Assembly: GCA_963784645.1 (NCBI GenBank)
Contig: CAWARY010000020.1
Coordinates: forward strand, 62,001 to 126,000
Source of the DNA: JBBRVW01 sp963784645
GTDB taxonomy: Bacteria > Actinomycetota > Actinomycetes > JACCUZ01
DNA: 64,000 nucleotides
Reading direction: 5' to 3'
Shown piece after piece: positions 54,184-62,303 of the stretch. Each line of letters begins with the position of its first letter. Positions within the stretch are counted from its first letter, which is position 1. The notes under the pieces were generated by a model. It worked only from the letters and a program-made list of their open reading frames with translations, was not told the origin of the DNA and did not search any database. The translations under genes were made by a program, and so were the position numbers.

Positions 54184-54707
54184 ACCTCGGTATCGATGGT
54201 CTGGTCGGTGGGGGTGACGGCCGCTGCGAAGCCACCGGTCGAGCCGTGTCCGCTCTCGCCGCGCGCCGAGCCGGGCAGCCGCTCGACCTCGTGGAAGCGC
54301 GCCGTCTCGACGCGCTGCACCACGAGCTGGGCGATCCGGTCGCCGCGCCGCAGCCGCACCACGTCGTCGGTGTCGTGGTTGACGAGCAGGACCTTGATCT
54401 CGCCGCGGTAGCCGGCGTCCACGGTGCCGGGCGCGTTGACGATGCCGACGCCGAGCTTGTGCGCGAGACCCGAGCGCGGGTGGACGAAGGCGGCGTAGCC
54501 GCGCGGCAACGCGATCGCCAGGCCGGTCGGCACCATGGCCCGCTGACCCGGTGCCAGCTCGACGTCCTCCGCCGCGACGAGGTCCGCCCCGGCGTCGCCG
54601 GGGTGGGCGTACGCCGGCAGGGGCAGGTCGGGGTCGAGCCGCCGGACCAGCACCTCGACCGGCTGCTCGCCCGGCCACGCGCCGGCGGCAGTGTCGCGCT
54701 GGGTCAC
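54180..54707 (-). CDS. dut: dUTP diphosphatase (trimeric dUTPase)
   Basis: Enzyme of 175 residues hydrolysing dUTP to dUMP and PPi. All five trimeric dUTPase motifs are seen in order: HPGDAGADLVA, HPRSGLAHKLG, VNAPGTVDAGYRGEI with the catalytic Asp and Tyr, RGDRIAQLVV, and the C-terminal P-loop-like GHGSTGGFAAA, which orders over the nucleotide. The N-terminus is about 20 residues longer than in E. coli. GTG start at 54707. First gene of the dut-DUF3710 pair. Confidence 0.97.
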   Translation of the reverse strand: MTQRDTAAGAWPGEQPVEVLVRRLDPDLPLPAYAHPGDAGADLVAAEDVELAPGQRAMVPTGLAIALPRGYAAFVHPRSGLAHKLGVGIVNAPGTVDAGYRGEIKVLLVNHDTDDVVRLRRGDRIAQLVVQRVETARFHEVERLPGSARGESGHGSTGGFAAAVTPTDQTIDTEV

Positions 54708-54742
54708 GGCGGCGACCCTACCCCGGGCGCCGCGGCGGCCCG

Positions 54743-56398
54743 TCAGCCGAACAGGGTCCGCTCGACGAGACCGATCGGCATCCGTCCCGACCCGCCCGCC
54801 AGGTCGTGGAACTCACGCAACGACCCGCGCCCCTCGGTCTCCCAGCGCTCCCGCAGGCGGGCGATCTCCAGGGCACCGGTGAGATAGGAGGACGCCTGGG
54901 TCGGCCAGGCGCAGTAGCGCAGCACCTCGGCCGCCGCGGTCTCGCGCGACAGGGACGTCCTGGTGGCCATGAACTCGGTGGCCTCCTCGATGGTCATCTC
55001 ACCGAGGTGCAGCGACGTGTCGACGATGATCCGCGCCGCGCGGAACAGCCGGTAGTCGCGCTGGCACAGCTCCTGCTCCGGCGTCCGGAAGAAGCCCTGC
55101 TCGCGCAGCAGGTCCTCGGTGTAGAGGCCCCAGCCCTCGACGAAGTACGCCGACCCGAGCACGAACCGCAGCGGGCGGGCCCTGCCCTGTGCCGCGTTCC
55201 ACGACAGCCAGGCCAGGTGCCAGTGGTGGCCGGGGTAGGCCTCGTGGACGGCGATCGACCAGGCGCCGTGGTTGTTGTTCGTGGCCAGCCGGGCGTCCAC
55301 CTGCTCCTGGGTGGCGCCGTCAGGCGGGTACGGGACGAAGAAGTGCCCGACTCCTGTGGTGGACCCGGCCGGGGCGAACGGCGGGGGCGCCATGTAGTGC
55401 GCGACCGCGAGCATCGCGCGGCTGAACGGCGCCGACGGCACGACCTCGCAGTGCTCCCCCTCGGGCATGGTCACCAGCTCGTGCTCGACGCAGAACGCGC
55501 GGGCTGCGTCGGTGGCCTCGCGGTACAGGGCGAGCATCGCCTCCGGGGTGGCCGGGTGGTCGTCGTTGAAGCTCTTGACGACGGAGATGAAGTCGTCGGT
55601 GCCCCGCAGCTCCCGGGCCCGCCGGGCCATGTCGGCCGCGAGGTCGTCGTAGGCGGCCTGGCCCTTGTCGCGCAGCTCGCGGGTGCCGTAGCCGAGCCCT
55701 TCGGCGTCGAGCAGCAGAGCGTCGTAGCGCTGCTCGCCGACGGCCCACTCTCCGGTCGCTTTCTCCACCAGCGACTGCACGTGCTCGCCGAAGCGCTCGT
55801 ACGCCGCGGCCGCCAGCTCGCCGGCCTCACGGACCAGGGCTGCGGACGCGTCGGCGGTGAACTCGTCGGCTACGGAGCGGGCGTAGGCCGCACCCGCACC
55901 GATCTGCCCCAGCGCCCGGGTCAGCAGGGCGGGGTGGGCCAACGCCGGGTCGAGGTTGGCTGCTCCCTGCTCGAGCAGGAGAGGGGTCGCGCGCAACCGC
56001 GCGGCCACTGCCTCGGCCAGCTCGGCGTCGCCGCGCAGCCGGTGGGTGAGCAGGATGAAGACCGAGCTCAGCGCGGTGCCGGCGTAGTGGTCGGGGCTGC
56101 GACGCCAGTCGGCCCAGTCCCGCATGTGGGCGCGACCGGCCAGCACCATGAGCGCCAGGTCCCGGTCGATGCGCTCGTCGTCGCTCAGCTCGGCGTCGTC
56201 GAGGCCGCGCAGCCGCTCGACCCAGGCGTCCTCGGCGCGCTCGCGCGCGGCGATGCCCGCGGCCGACATGTCCGGCAGCGCCTCGTCGTGCTCGGTGAGC
56301 CCGAGCACCGTGCCCAGCAGCGGGTTGGCGGCGCACTGGTCGGCGACCAGCTCGGCCGCGAGGGCGTCGAAGGGGCGGTCGCCCGTGGGGATCGGCAT
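54743..56398 (-). CDS. DUF885 family (predicted metallopeptidase-like) protein
   Basis: Soluble protein of 551 residues. The key motif WSIAVHEAYPGHHWHLAWLS contains an HExxxGH-like zinc site, with GWGLYTEDLLREQGFFRTPE about 50 residues later as the second conserved patch. Also conserved is VLRYCAWPTQASSYLTGALE. DUF885 proteins are predicted zinc-dependent peptidases; substrate unknown. ATG 56398 was chosen; a GTG at 56407 is equally possible. It lies 35 bases before the dut start on the same strand and is divergent from DUF3093. Confidence 0.9.
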   Translation of the reverse strand: MPIPTGDRPFDALAAELVADQCAANPLLGTVLGLTEHDEALPDMSAAGIAARERAEDAWVERLRGLDDAELSDDERIDRDLALMVLAGRAHMRDWADWRRSPDHYAGTALSSVFILLTHRLRGDAELAEAVAARLRATPLLLEQGAANLDPALAHPALLTRALGQIGAGAAYARSVADEFTADASAALVREAGELAAAAYERFGEHVQSLVEKATGEWAVGEQRYDALLLDAEGLGYGTRELRDKGQAAYDDLAADMARRARELRGTDDFISVVKSFNDDHPATPEAMLALYREATDAARAFCVEHELVTMPEGEHCEVVPSAPFSRAMLAVAHYMAPPPFAPAGSTTGVGHFFVPYPPDGATQEQVDARLATNNNHGAWSIAVHEAYPGHHWHLAWLSWNAAQGRARPLRFVLGSAYFVEGWGLYTEDLLREQGFFRTPEQELCQRDYRLFRAARIIVDTSLHLGEMTIEEATEFMATRTSLSRETAAAEVLRYCAWPTQASSYLTGALEIARLRERWETEGRGSLREFHDLAGGSGRMPIGLVERTLFG

Positions 56399-56460
56399 GC
56401 CCGGCACCGTAGCCCGAGCGCGGGGGCATCGCCCGGCGGGCCGCGTGCGACGCTGGGCGG

Positions 56461-56925
56461 GTGACGAGCGGCGCGGTCCCGACGGTGACCTACGACGAGC
56501 GGCTGACCGCTCCCGTCGCGCTCTGGGCGGGTGCGTGGTTCGGCTCCTTCATGCTCGGCGTCGTCGTCTCCGCAGCGCTCGGGCCCGGCCCCGGTCTCGG
56601 TGCGGCGCTCGTCCCCGGTGTCCTGCTGACCGTCCTGCTCCGGTCGGCCGCGGCGCGGGTGCAGGTCGTCGGCCGTGAGCTGGTGGCCGGCACCGCACGG
56701 ATCGACCTCGCCCTGCTGGGACCGGTGCGGGTGCTCGACCCGGCCGCCGCCCGGCAGGTCCGCGGGCCGATGTCCGACCCGGCGGCGTTCCACCTCATCC
56801 GCGGCTGGGTCCCCGCCGGCGTCCAGGCCGCGGTGCTCGACCCCGCCGACCCGGCGCCGTACTGGTTCGTCGCGAGCCGGCGCCCCGCCGAGCTCGCCAC
56901 CGCCATCGAGGCCGCGCGGCGCTGA
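56461..56925 (+). CDS. DUF3093 membrane protein
   Basis: Protein of 154 residues with two adjacent helices (VALWAGAWFGSFMLGVVVSA and GLGAALVPGVLLTVLLRSAA), then a soluble C-terminal domain (VVGRELVAGTARIDLALLGP ... GPMSDPAAFHLIRGWVPAGV, with a conserved DPADPAPYWFVASRRP). The pattern is that of the actinobacterial DUF3093 family (Rv2698 equivalent), of unknown function. GTG start. Followed by the repeat-rich gap. Confidence 0.88.
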   Translation: MTSGAVPTVTYDERLTAPVALWAGAWFGSFMLGVVVSAALGPGPGLGAALVPGVLLTVLLRSAAARVQVVGRELVAGTARIDLALLGPVRVLDPAAARQVRGPMSDPAAFHLIRGWVPAGVQAAVLDPADPAPYWFVASRRPAELATAIEAARR

Positions 56926-56956
56926 GGGACGGCAGTTCCCCACCATCGTGGCGCCT

Positions 56957-57283
56957 GTCAGAGCGGCTTCAGAGGAGTCCTTGGCCCCGCCGGTGCCGAC
57001 GTGACCGGAGTGGACCGGCTCCGCACGGGGTTTCGCGCCACCTTGCCGGTCCACTTCACGAGACGGAGCGAAGTGGCCCCGCCAGGCGGTCGGAACTCGA
57101 CTGCCTGGCGGGGCCACTTGGCTCGTGGGGCCACGACGGCGGGCCATCAGCGGACGGCGAGTGCCGGCCCCTCGTCCGAAGCCGCACTGACCGAAGCACC
57201 TACGGCGGGCGGTGGCCGACGGCGGGTGGCCCAACACCTCATCCCAGGCTGCACTGACCGCACCACCAACGTCGGGCAGCGGC
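56957..57283. repeat. Second imperfect palindromic intergenic element with direct repeats
   Basis: Core stem: AAGTGGCCCCGCCAGGC (57071-57087) pairs perfectly with 57103-57119 (17 bp, loop 15). Outer arms GTCAGAGCGGCTTC (56957-56970) and GAAGCCGCACTGAC (57178-57191) pair with one mismatch. GCCGCACTGACCGAAGCACC (57181) is repeated imperfectly at 57249. The motif CCACGACGGCGGGCCA (57131-57146) is the inverse of the GACCCGCCGTCG family at 42.1 kb. This fills the 385-base gap between DUF3093 and the next gene; no coding signal is credible. Confidence 0.72.
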
Positions 57284-57310
57284 GATCAGGAACTGAACCG
57301 CCCCTCGCCC

Positions 57311-58120
57311 TCAGCGGTCGACGGTCTCGCCGCGGACGGTGCGGTCGGAGCGCCTGCGTCGCAGGTCGTCGCGGACCTCCTCGCCGAGGCGGCGGGTCTC
57401 GCGGTGGTTGACCAGGCTGCCGGCGACGGCGCCGCTCATCATCGGTCCGAGGGTGGTGAGGTTGCGTCCGGCGCGACGGACCAGGCGCTTGCGCAGCGCG
57501 CGCTTGGCGGTGGCGCCGAGCGAGACCCGGAGCGCTGCGGGCGAGAGCGGGTCGATCCCCCGGCGCTCGGTCCAAGCGATCAGGTACGACTGCGTCCGCG
57601 ACCGGCGCGACCCGGTGGCCGGCAGCCCGTACACCTCGTGCAGCTCGGCGATCAGCTTGACCTCGGCGGCCGCCACCAGCAGCGTCTCGGCCGCAATCTG
57701 CGCCGGAGCGGTGAGCAGTGTCGGTGGTGCGGCGAACTCGACGGCAGCCAGCGCACCGCCGGCGGCACCGACGGCACCGGTGGCCTTGGCGGCGCCGGAG
57801 ATCAGCGCCTGGGCGAGGTCGTCGTCGGACAGGCCGGGGTGGTGGGCGCGCAGGGTCGCAGCGTCCCGGACCGGGATGCGCGGAGCGGTCTCCAGGAAGA
57901 CGTCGGCCAGCCAGCTGCCCCCCAGGACGGAGGCCCGGCCCGCCTTCTTCGCCGAACCGGTGAGCGCCCGCGTGAGTCGTCCCACGTCACGGGCCCGCTC
58001 GCGACGAGAGGCGCCGGCGTCCTCGGACCGCCCGGTGATCCGGGCGACGAGGTCGCCGACGCCTCCGTTGTCACCGGAAGGTGACTGGTTGCTGGTGTCG
58101 TCGTTCGGTCGCTGACTCAT
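57311..58120 (-). CDS. Conserved hypothetical protein (269 aa)
   Basis: Hydrophilic Ser/Asn-rich N-terminus, a helical region LVARITGRSEDAGASRRERA, a moderately hydrophobic Ala/Gly-rich middle (AAKATGAVGAAGGALAAVEF, APAQIAAETLLVAAAEVKLI) that may associate with the membrane, then a very basic C-terminus (KRALRKRLVRRAGRNLTTLG ... RRRRSDRTVRGE). The ELHEVYGLP segment recalls a conserved actinobacterial protein found near DUF4193. No enzymatic motif was seen; function unknown. It lies 28 bases after DUF4193 on the same strand in transcription order. Confidence 0.75.
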   Translation of the reverse strand: MSQRPNDDTSNQSPSGDNGGVGDLVARITGRSEDAGASRRERARDVGRLTRALTGSAKKAGRASVLGGSWLADVFLETAPRIPVRDAATLRAHHPGLSDDDLAQALISGAAKATGAVGAAGGALAAVEFAAPPTLLTAPAQIAAETLLVAAAEVKLIAELHEVYGLPATGSRRSRTQSYLIAWTERRGIDPLSPAALRVSLGATAKRALRKRLVRRAGRNLTTLGPMMSGAVAGSLVNHRETRRLGEEVRDDLRRRRSDRTVRGETVDR

Positions 58121-58148
58121 GTCGTGAGCCTGCCCCGCGTCGATCGCC

Positions 58149-58448
58149 TTAGGCCGCGCACTCCTTGCAGATCAGCTGTCCCTTGACTTCCTTGGCCAGC
58201 TGGCTGCGGTGGTGCACGAGGAAGCAGCGCGAGCACGTGAACTCGTCTGCCTGGCGCGGGAGGACCCGCACCGAGAGCTCCTCGTTGGACAGATCTGCGC
58301 CGGGCAGCTCGAGGGACTCGGCCAGGTCGGTCTCGTCCACGTCCACAGCGCTCGCGGACTTGTCCTGCCGGCGTGCCTTCAGCTCCTCGAGACTGTCCTC
58401 GGACATCTCGTCATCGGTCTTGCGGGGCGAGTCGTAATCGGTCGCCAT
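58149..58448 (-). CDS. DUF4193 zinc-ribbon protein
   Basis: Acidic protein of 99 residues: MATDYDSPRKTDDEMSEDSL at the N-terminus, then a C-terminal zinc ribbon FTCSRCFLVHHRSQLAKEVK with a second CKEC (C-x2-C ... C-x2-C). It matches DUF4193, small actinobacterial proteins (Rv2699c equivalent) of unknown role, perhaps transcription-associated by analogy with other acidic zinc-ribbon proteins. The frame is open upstream to 58508, but family members start at this ATG. Confidence 0.93.
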   Translation of the reverse strand: MATDYDSPRKTDDEMSEDSLEELKARRQDKSASAVDVDETDLAESLELPGADLSNEELSVRVLPRQADEFTCSRCFLVHHRSQLAKEVKGQLICKECAA

Positions 58449-58726
58449 GGTGGAGAAGTCACCCCAGATGCTCGTACGTGCGGTGGTGTTGCGGGCGGTG
58501 TAACGCACGACCGCTCCGGTTTGTGCCCGGTGGCGCCACCCGGTTGCGCCGGTCCCGCGCCAGGGGCCACGCCCGCAGCGCGAGCGCGGAGACTAGCGGA
58601 TCGCCGCCGATCCCGCTGCCGGCGGTCCAGGGCGTGGCCACCAGGCGCCACCGGGCGGCAGGCGAGTTCACGCAGTATTCACCCGGACAGCGTCCACGGG
58701 TGGGTGACGCCCCTCACGATCAAGGT

Positions 58727-58753
58727 GTTTCCAGGCTCCGGAGCCCTGGGTAG
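58727..58753 (+). promoter_or_regulatory. SigB-like promoter before 52-aa protein
   Basis: GTTTCC (58727-58732) and GGGTAG (58748-58753) are spaced 15 bases, close to the actinobacterial SigB/SigF-type pattern GTTT-N15-18-GGGTA. The 355-base gap 58449-58803 otherwise holds GC-rich dyads (GCTCCGGAGC) and no gene. Confidence 0.4.
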
Positions 58754-58803
58754 GGACCCCGCAGCTTCTCCGGATGTCCTCCGGCGGTGAGAGGGTGACC
58801 AGC

Positions 58804-58962
58804 ATGAGCGTGTTCCATCAGGAGATCCAGCTCCGCCTGGAGTCGGCCACCCAGTCCCTCCACGAGGCCGAGCGTGACGGCGACGACTACCTGGCGCAGG
58901 TCCGGCTCGGCGAGATCGAGTCGCTGACCCGGCTGGCCCAGGAGCACGACGCCGTCGCCTGA
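58804..58962 (+). CDS. Small helical hypothetical protein (52 aa)
   Basis: MSVFHQEIQLRLESATQSLH and AERDGDDYLAQVRLGEIESL form a continuous amphipathic helical hairpin with no membrane segment. GAGAGGG lies 8 bases before the ATG. The size and composition are typical of small conserved actinobacterial proteins, but no named family was recognised. It is convergent with suhB, 27 bases between stops. Confidence 0.75.
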   Translation: MSVFHQEIQLRLESATQSLHEAERDGDDYLAQVRLGEIESLTRLAQEHDAVA

Positions 58963-58989
58963 CGGCTCCGGGTCGCGCGGCCGTCCCCG

Positions 58990-59814
58990 TCAGGCCAGCG
59001 GGTCCCTGTCGGCGTCCCACGACTCGAGCAGGCCGAGCAGCTCGCCCACCAGCGGCTCCCGGCCCGCCACCACGAGGCGCTCACCCGCCGCCCTCCCGTG
59101 CAGTCCGGTGACCCGGACGCCGGCCTCCTCCGCCACGAGACCACCGGCGGCGAGGTCCCACGGCTTGAGGCCCTGCTCGTAGTACCCGTCGACCCGGCCG
59201 GTGGCCACCGCGCAGAGGTCGAGGGACGCCGCACCGACCCGGCGCACGTCCCGGACCAGGGGCAGCAGGGCGCTCAGCAGCTCCGCCTGCCGCGCCCGCC
59301 TCAGCGGGTCGTAGCCGAAGCCGGTGGCGATCAGCGCCAGGTCCAGGGCGGGGACGGCGACCGCGGGCAGGGCCGTGCCGTCGAGCCAGGCACCGTGGCC
59401 GCGGGCCGCGGTCCAGACCTCCCCGACGGCCGGGTTCACCACGGCACCCGCGACCACCCGGCCGTCGATGCTCGCCGCGATGCTGACGGCGTACGCCGGG
59501 ATCTCGTAGAGGTAGTTGACCGTGCCGTCGATCGGGTCGACCACCCATCGGACACCGCTGGTGCCGTCCCGGGCGCCGCCCTCCTCGCCGAGGAAGCCGT
59601 CGTCGGGGCGGGCAGCGGTGAGCCGCTCGAGGATCAGCTGCTCGGACCGGGTGTCCATCTCGGTGACGATGTCCGTGCTCGTCGTCTTGGTGTCCGAGAC
59701 ACCGAGACCCCGGGGACGCTGCTCGACGACCAGGCGCCCGGCCTCGCGGGCCACCTGCTCCGCCAGCTCCATCAGCGCGCGCGGGTCGTCCGCGGCGTCC
59801 GGTGTCATGGTCAC
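58990..59814 (-). CDS. suhB: Inositol-1-monophosphatase family protein (SuhB)
   Basis: Mg-dependent phosphatase of 274 residues. Metal-binding motifs: DIVTEMDTRSEQLILERLTA, FLGEEGGARDG (Glu ligand), VVDPIDGTVNYLYEIPAYAV (DPIDGT motif), and GLKPWDLAAGGLVAEEAGV (WDxAAG motif). Substrates of this family include inositol, histidinol and fructose phosphates; inositol monophosphate is likely since actinobacteria make inositol lipids and mycothiol. The GTG at 59814 overlaps the hemH stop; an ATG at 59808 is an alternative. Confidence 0.94.
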   Translation of the reverse strand: MTMTPDAADDPRALMELAEQVAREAGRLVVEQRPRGLGVSDTKTTSTDIVTEMDTRSEQLILERLTAARPDDGFLGEEGGARDGTSGVRWVVDPIDGTVNYLYEIPAYAVSIAASIDGRVVAGAVVNPAVGEVWTAARGHGAWLDGTALPAVAVPALDLALIATGFGYDPLRRARQAELLSALLPLVRDVRRVGAASLDLCAVATGRVDGYYEQGLKPWDLAAGGLVAEEAGVRVTGLHGRAAGERLVVAGREPLVGELLGLLESWDADRDPLA

Positions 59815-60899
59815 GCCCCGCAGAGCGCGGGTCGGTCGGCGTCGCGGGCGTTCGGGCAGCAGCCGGCCGGGCACACGTCGTGGCTCGGGCCGAGCTCGCC
59901 GAGCGACGCCCGTCGCGGCCTCTCCCCGCGCACGACCGCCGCCCGCTCCAGCACCAGCTCCCGGACGGCCGCGACGAAGCGGGGGTCGGTGCCCACCGTC
60001 GCCGCCCGCGTCACCGGCAGGCCGATCCGCCTCGCGGTCTCGAGCGCCTCGGTGTCGAGGTCGTACTTCACCTCCATGTGGTCGGAGACGAAGCCGATCG
60101 GCACCAGGACGGCGGCCGCGACCCCGTCGGCCTGCAGGAGCTCCAGGTGGTCGTTGACGTCCGGCTCCAGCCACGGCTGGTCCGGGGGGCCGCTGCGGCT
60201 GCAGTAGACGAGGTCGAGGACGTGGTCGACCCCTGTCGCGGCGGCCACCCCAGCGGTGACGAGCCGGGCCACGTCGCGGTGCTGGGTGCTGTAGGCGAAG
60301 CCGTCCGGGCCGCTGCCCTCGTCCATCGACGTCGGCACCGAGTGGGTGACGAACACCAGCCGCGCGTCGGCGCGCACCGGTTCGGCGAGCTCACCGAGGG
60401 CCGTGACCGTCGCGGCCACCATCGCCTCGACGAAGCCCGGGTGGTTGAAGTAGTGCCGGATCCGGTCGATCACGGGTGCCCGGCCGCCGAGCGGCGCTGC
60501 TGCGGCGGCGAGGTTCTCGCGGTACTGCCGGCAGCCGGAGTACGACGAGAACGCCGACGTCAGCAGGGCGAGCACGCGGGTGCGGCCGTCGTCGGCGATG
60601 CGGGCGAGCTCGTCCGCGAGGTACGGCGCCCAGTTGCGGTTGCCCCAGTACACCGGCAGGTCGAGCCCGTGCGCCGTGAACTCGGCCTCCAGGGCAGCGG
60701 CCAGGGCGCGGTTCTGCGCGTTGATGGGGCTGACGCCGCCGAAGCCGAGATAGTGCTCGCCGACCTCCAGCAGCCGCTCGCGAGGGATGCCGCGACCACG
60801 CGTGACGTTCTCCAGGAACGGCAGGACGTCGTCGGGGCCTTCCGGGCCGCCGAAGGACACGAGCAGGAAGGCGTCGTACGGGGCGGTGGCGTCGGTCAC
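59811..60899 (-). CDS. hemH: Coproporphyrin ferrochelatase
   Basis: Enzyme of 362 residues inserting Fe(II) into coproporphyrin III, the step before HemQ. Typical are LLVSFGGPEGPDDVLPFLEN, HYLGFGGVSPINAQNRALA, VYWGNRNWAPYLADELARIA, VTHSVPTSMDE with the catalytic His, and VLVPIGFVSDHMEVKYDLD with the second His/Glu. The C-terminus has a Cys-rich tail, HDVCPAGCCPNARDADRP and a final Cys, consistent with the [2Fe-2S] cluster of actinobacterial enzymes. GTG at 60899. Coupled to suhB by a GTGA overlap, and divergent from the MFS gene. Confidence 0.95.
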   Translation of the reverse strand: MTDATAPYDAFLLVSFGGPEGPDDVLPFLENVTRGRGIPRERLLEVGEHYLGFGGVSPINAQNRALAAALEAEFTAHGLDLPVYWGNRNWAPYLADELARIADDGRTRVLALLTSAFSSYSGCRQYRENLAAAAAPLGGRAPVIDRIRHYFNHPGFVEAMVAATVTALGELAEPVRADARLVFVTHSVPTSMDEGSGPDGFAYSTQHRDVARLVTAGVAAATGVDHVLDLVYCSRSGPPDQPWLEPDVNDHLELLQADGVAAAVLVPIGFVSDHMEVKYDLDTEALETARRIGLPVTRAATVGTDPRFVAAVRELVLERAAVVRGERPRRASLGELGPSHDVCPAGCCPNARDADRPALCGA

Positions 60900-60963
60900 G
60901 CACCGATCCTCGCAAGCGGTCGCGGACGACACGGAGTCGGCCCGCTCCCGTACCGTGCGGGCC

Positions 60964-62139
60964 GTGCTCTCGCCGTACCGCAACCTGCTGTCCACACCCG
61001 GCGGGCTGCGCTTCTCCTCGGCCGCGTTCCTGGCCCGGCTGCCCATCGCCATGGTCGGTCTGGGCATCGTCCTGCTCGTCGTCGCGGAGACCGGGCGGTA
61101 CGGCCGCGCCGGCGCGTTCTCCGCCGCGTTCGCGCTGGTGAACGCCGGCGCAGCACCCGTCATCGCGCGACTGGTCGACCGGTACGGCCAGCGTCGGGTG
61201 CTGGCGCCGTCGGTCCCCCTGCACTGCCTCGCGCTGGTCATGCTCGTCGCGCTGGTGAGCACCGGGGCACCGGACTGGACGCAGTGGGCCGCCGTGGTGG
61301 TGGCTGCTCTGCTGGGCCCGTCGATCGGCTCGCTGGTACGCGCCCGCTGGGGCTACGTGCTCGGGAACGACCCGCGGCTCGGCACGGCGTACGCCTTCGA
61401 GTCGGTGCTCGACGAGCTGATCTTCGTGCTCGGTCCGCTGATCGTCACCGTCCTGGCGACCGTCGTGGCGCCGCAGGCCGGGCTGCTGGCCGCGGCCGTC
61501 GTCGTGCTGGTCGGCACCGCGACCCTGCTGGCGCACCGCGCCAGCGAGCCACCGCCGTCGGCGCACGGCGACGGGCACCCGTCGGCCCTGCGCAGCGCGG
61601 GACTGCCGGTGCTCATGGTCGTCATGGCGTTCGTCGGCGGCGTGTTCGGCTCGGTCGAGCTGAGCACCATCGCGTTCGCCGACGCGCACGGCCACCGTGC
61701 GCTGGCCGGGCCGCTGCTCGCCTGCTACGCCGGCGGCAGCATGATCTCGGGGCTCGTGTTCGGAGCCGTCCCCTCCGACCTGCCGCGACGCCGGTCGCTG
61801 CTCATCGGGTCTGCGGCGATGACCGCAACCGTCACGGTGCTGCCGTTCGTGCGGAGCATCCCGTTGCTCGCGATGCTGCTGGTCATGTGCGGGGTCGGCA
61901 TCGCCCCGACGCTGATCTCCGGGTTCTCCCTGGTGGAGCGGATCGTGCCCTCGTCCGCGGTGACGGAGGGGCTGACGTGGGCGACGACCGGGCTGGTCGT
62001 CGGCTTCTCCACCTCGACCTGGCTGGCCGGCCACCTGGTCGACTCGGCGGGCGTCCCGTGGGCGTTCTCGGTGGCCACGGTGTCGGGGTCGCTGGCGCTG
62101 CTGGCCGGGCTGGCGGCGTACCGGCGGCTGCCGGGCTGA
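60964..62139 (+). CDS. Major facilitator superfamily transporter
   Basis: Membrane protein of 391 residues with about 12 helices in two six-helix halves separated by a His/Gly-rich loop (SEPPPSAHGDGHPSALRSAG). The loop-2/3 motif is seen as ARLVDRYGQRRVLAPSV (MFS motif A) and in the second half as VPSDLPRRRSLLIGSA. Substrate unknown; an efflux role is common in this subgroup. The GTG gives MLSPYRNLLSTPGGLRFSSA; TACCGT lies about 8 bases upstream with little leader, so the mRNA may be leaderless. From memory an MFS gene sits here between hemH and sepH in Streptomyces too. Confidence 0.9.
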   Translation: MLSPYRNLLSTPGGLRFSSAAFLARLPIAMVGLGIVLLVVAETGRYGRAGAFSAAFALVNAGAAPVIARLVDRYGQRRVLAPSVPLHCLALVMLVALVSTGAPDWTQWAAVVVAALLGPSIGSLVRARWGYVLGNDPRLGTAYAFESVLDELIFVLGPLIVTVLATVVAPQAGLLAAAVVVLVGTATLLAHRASEPPPSAHGDGHPSALRSAGLPVLMVVMAFVGGVFGSVELSTIAFADAHGHRALAGPLLACYAGGSMISGLVFGAVPSDLPRRRSLLIGSAAMTATVTVLPFVRSIPLLAMLLVMCGVGIAPTLISGFSLVERIVPSSAVTEGLTWATTGLVVGFSTSTWLAGHLVDSAGVPWAFSVATVSGSLALLAGLAAYRRLPG

Positions 62140-62303
62140 CCGGTTGCCGGCGACGACCGGCCCCTGGCGAGTTGTCGACAAATATCGGCGACCGGCCGGG
62201 CGCGCCTGCGAGGCGCGCCCACGACCGCGGCCTAGGCTCGCGGCAGTCGGAGGACACCCGACAGCTCCGAGGTCGGCACCGCCGACGGGACCGGGAGGCA
62301 GCC

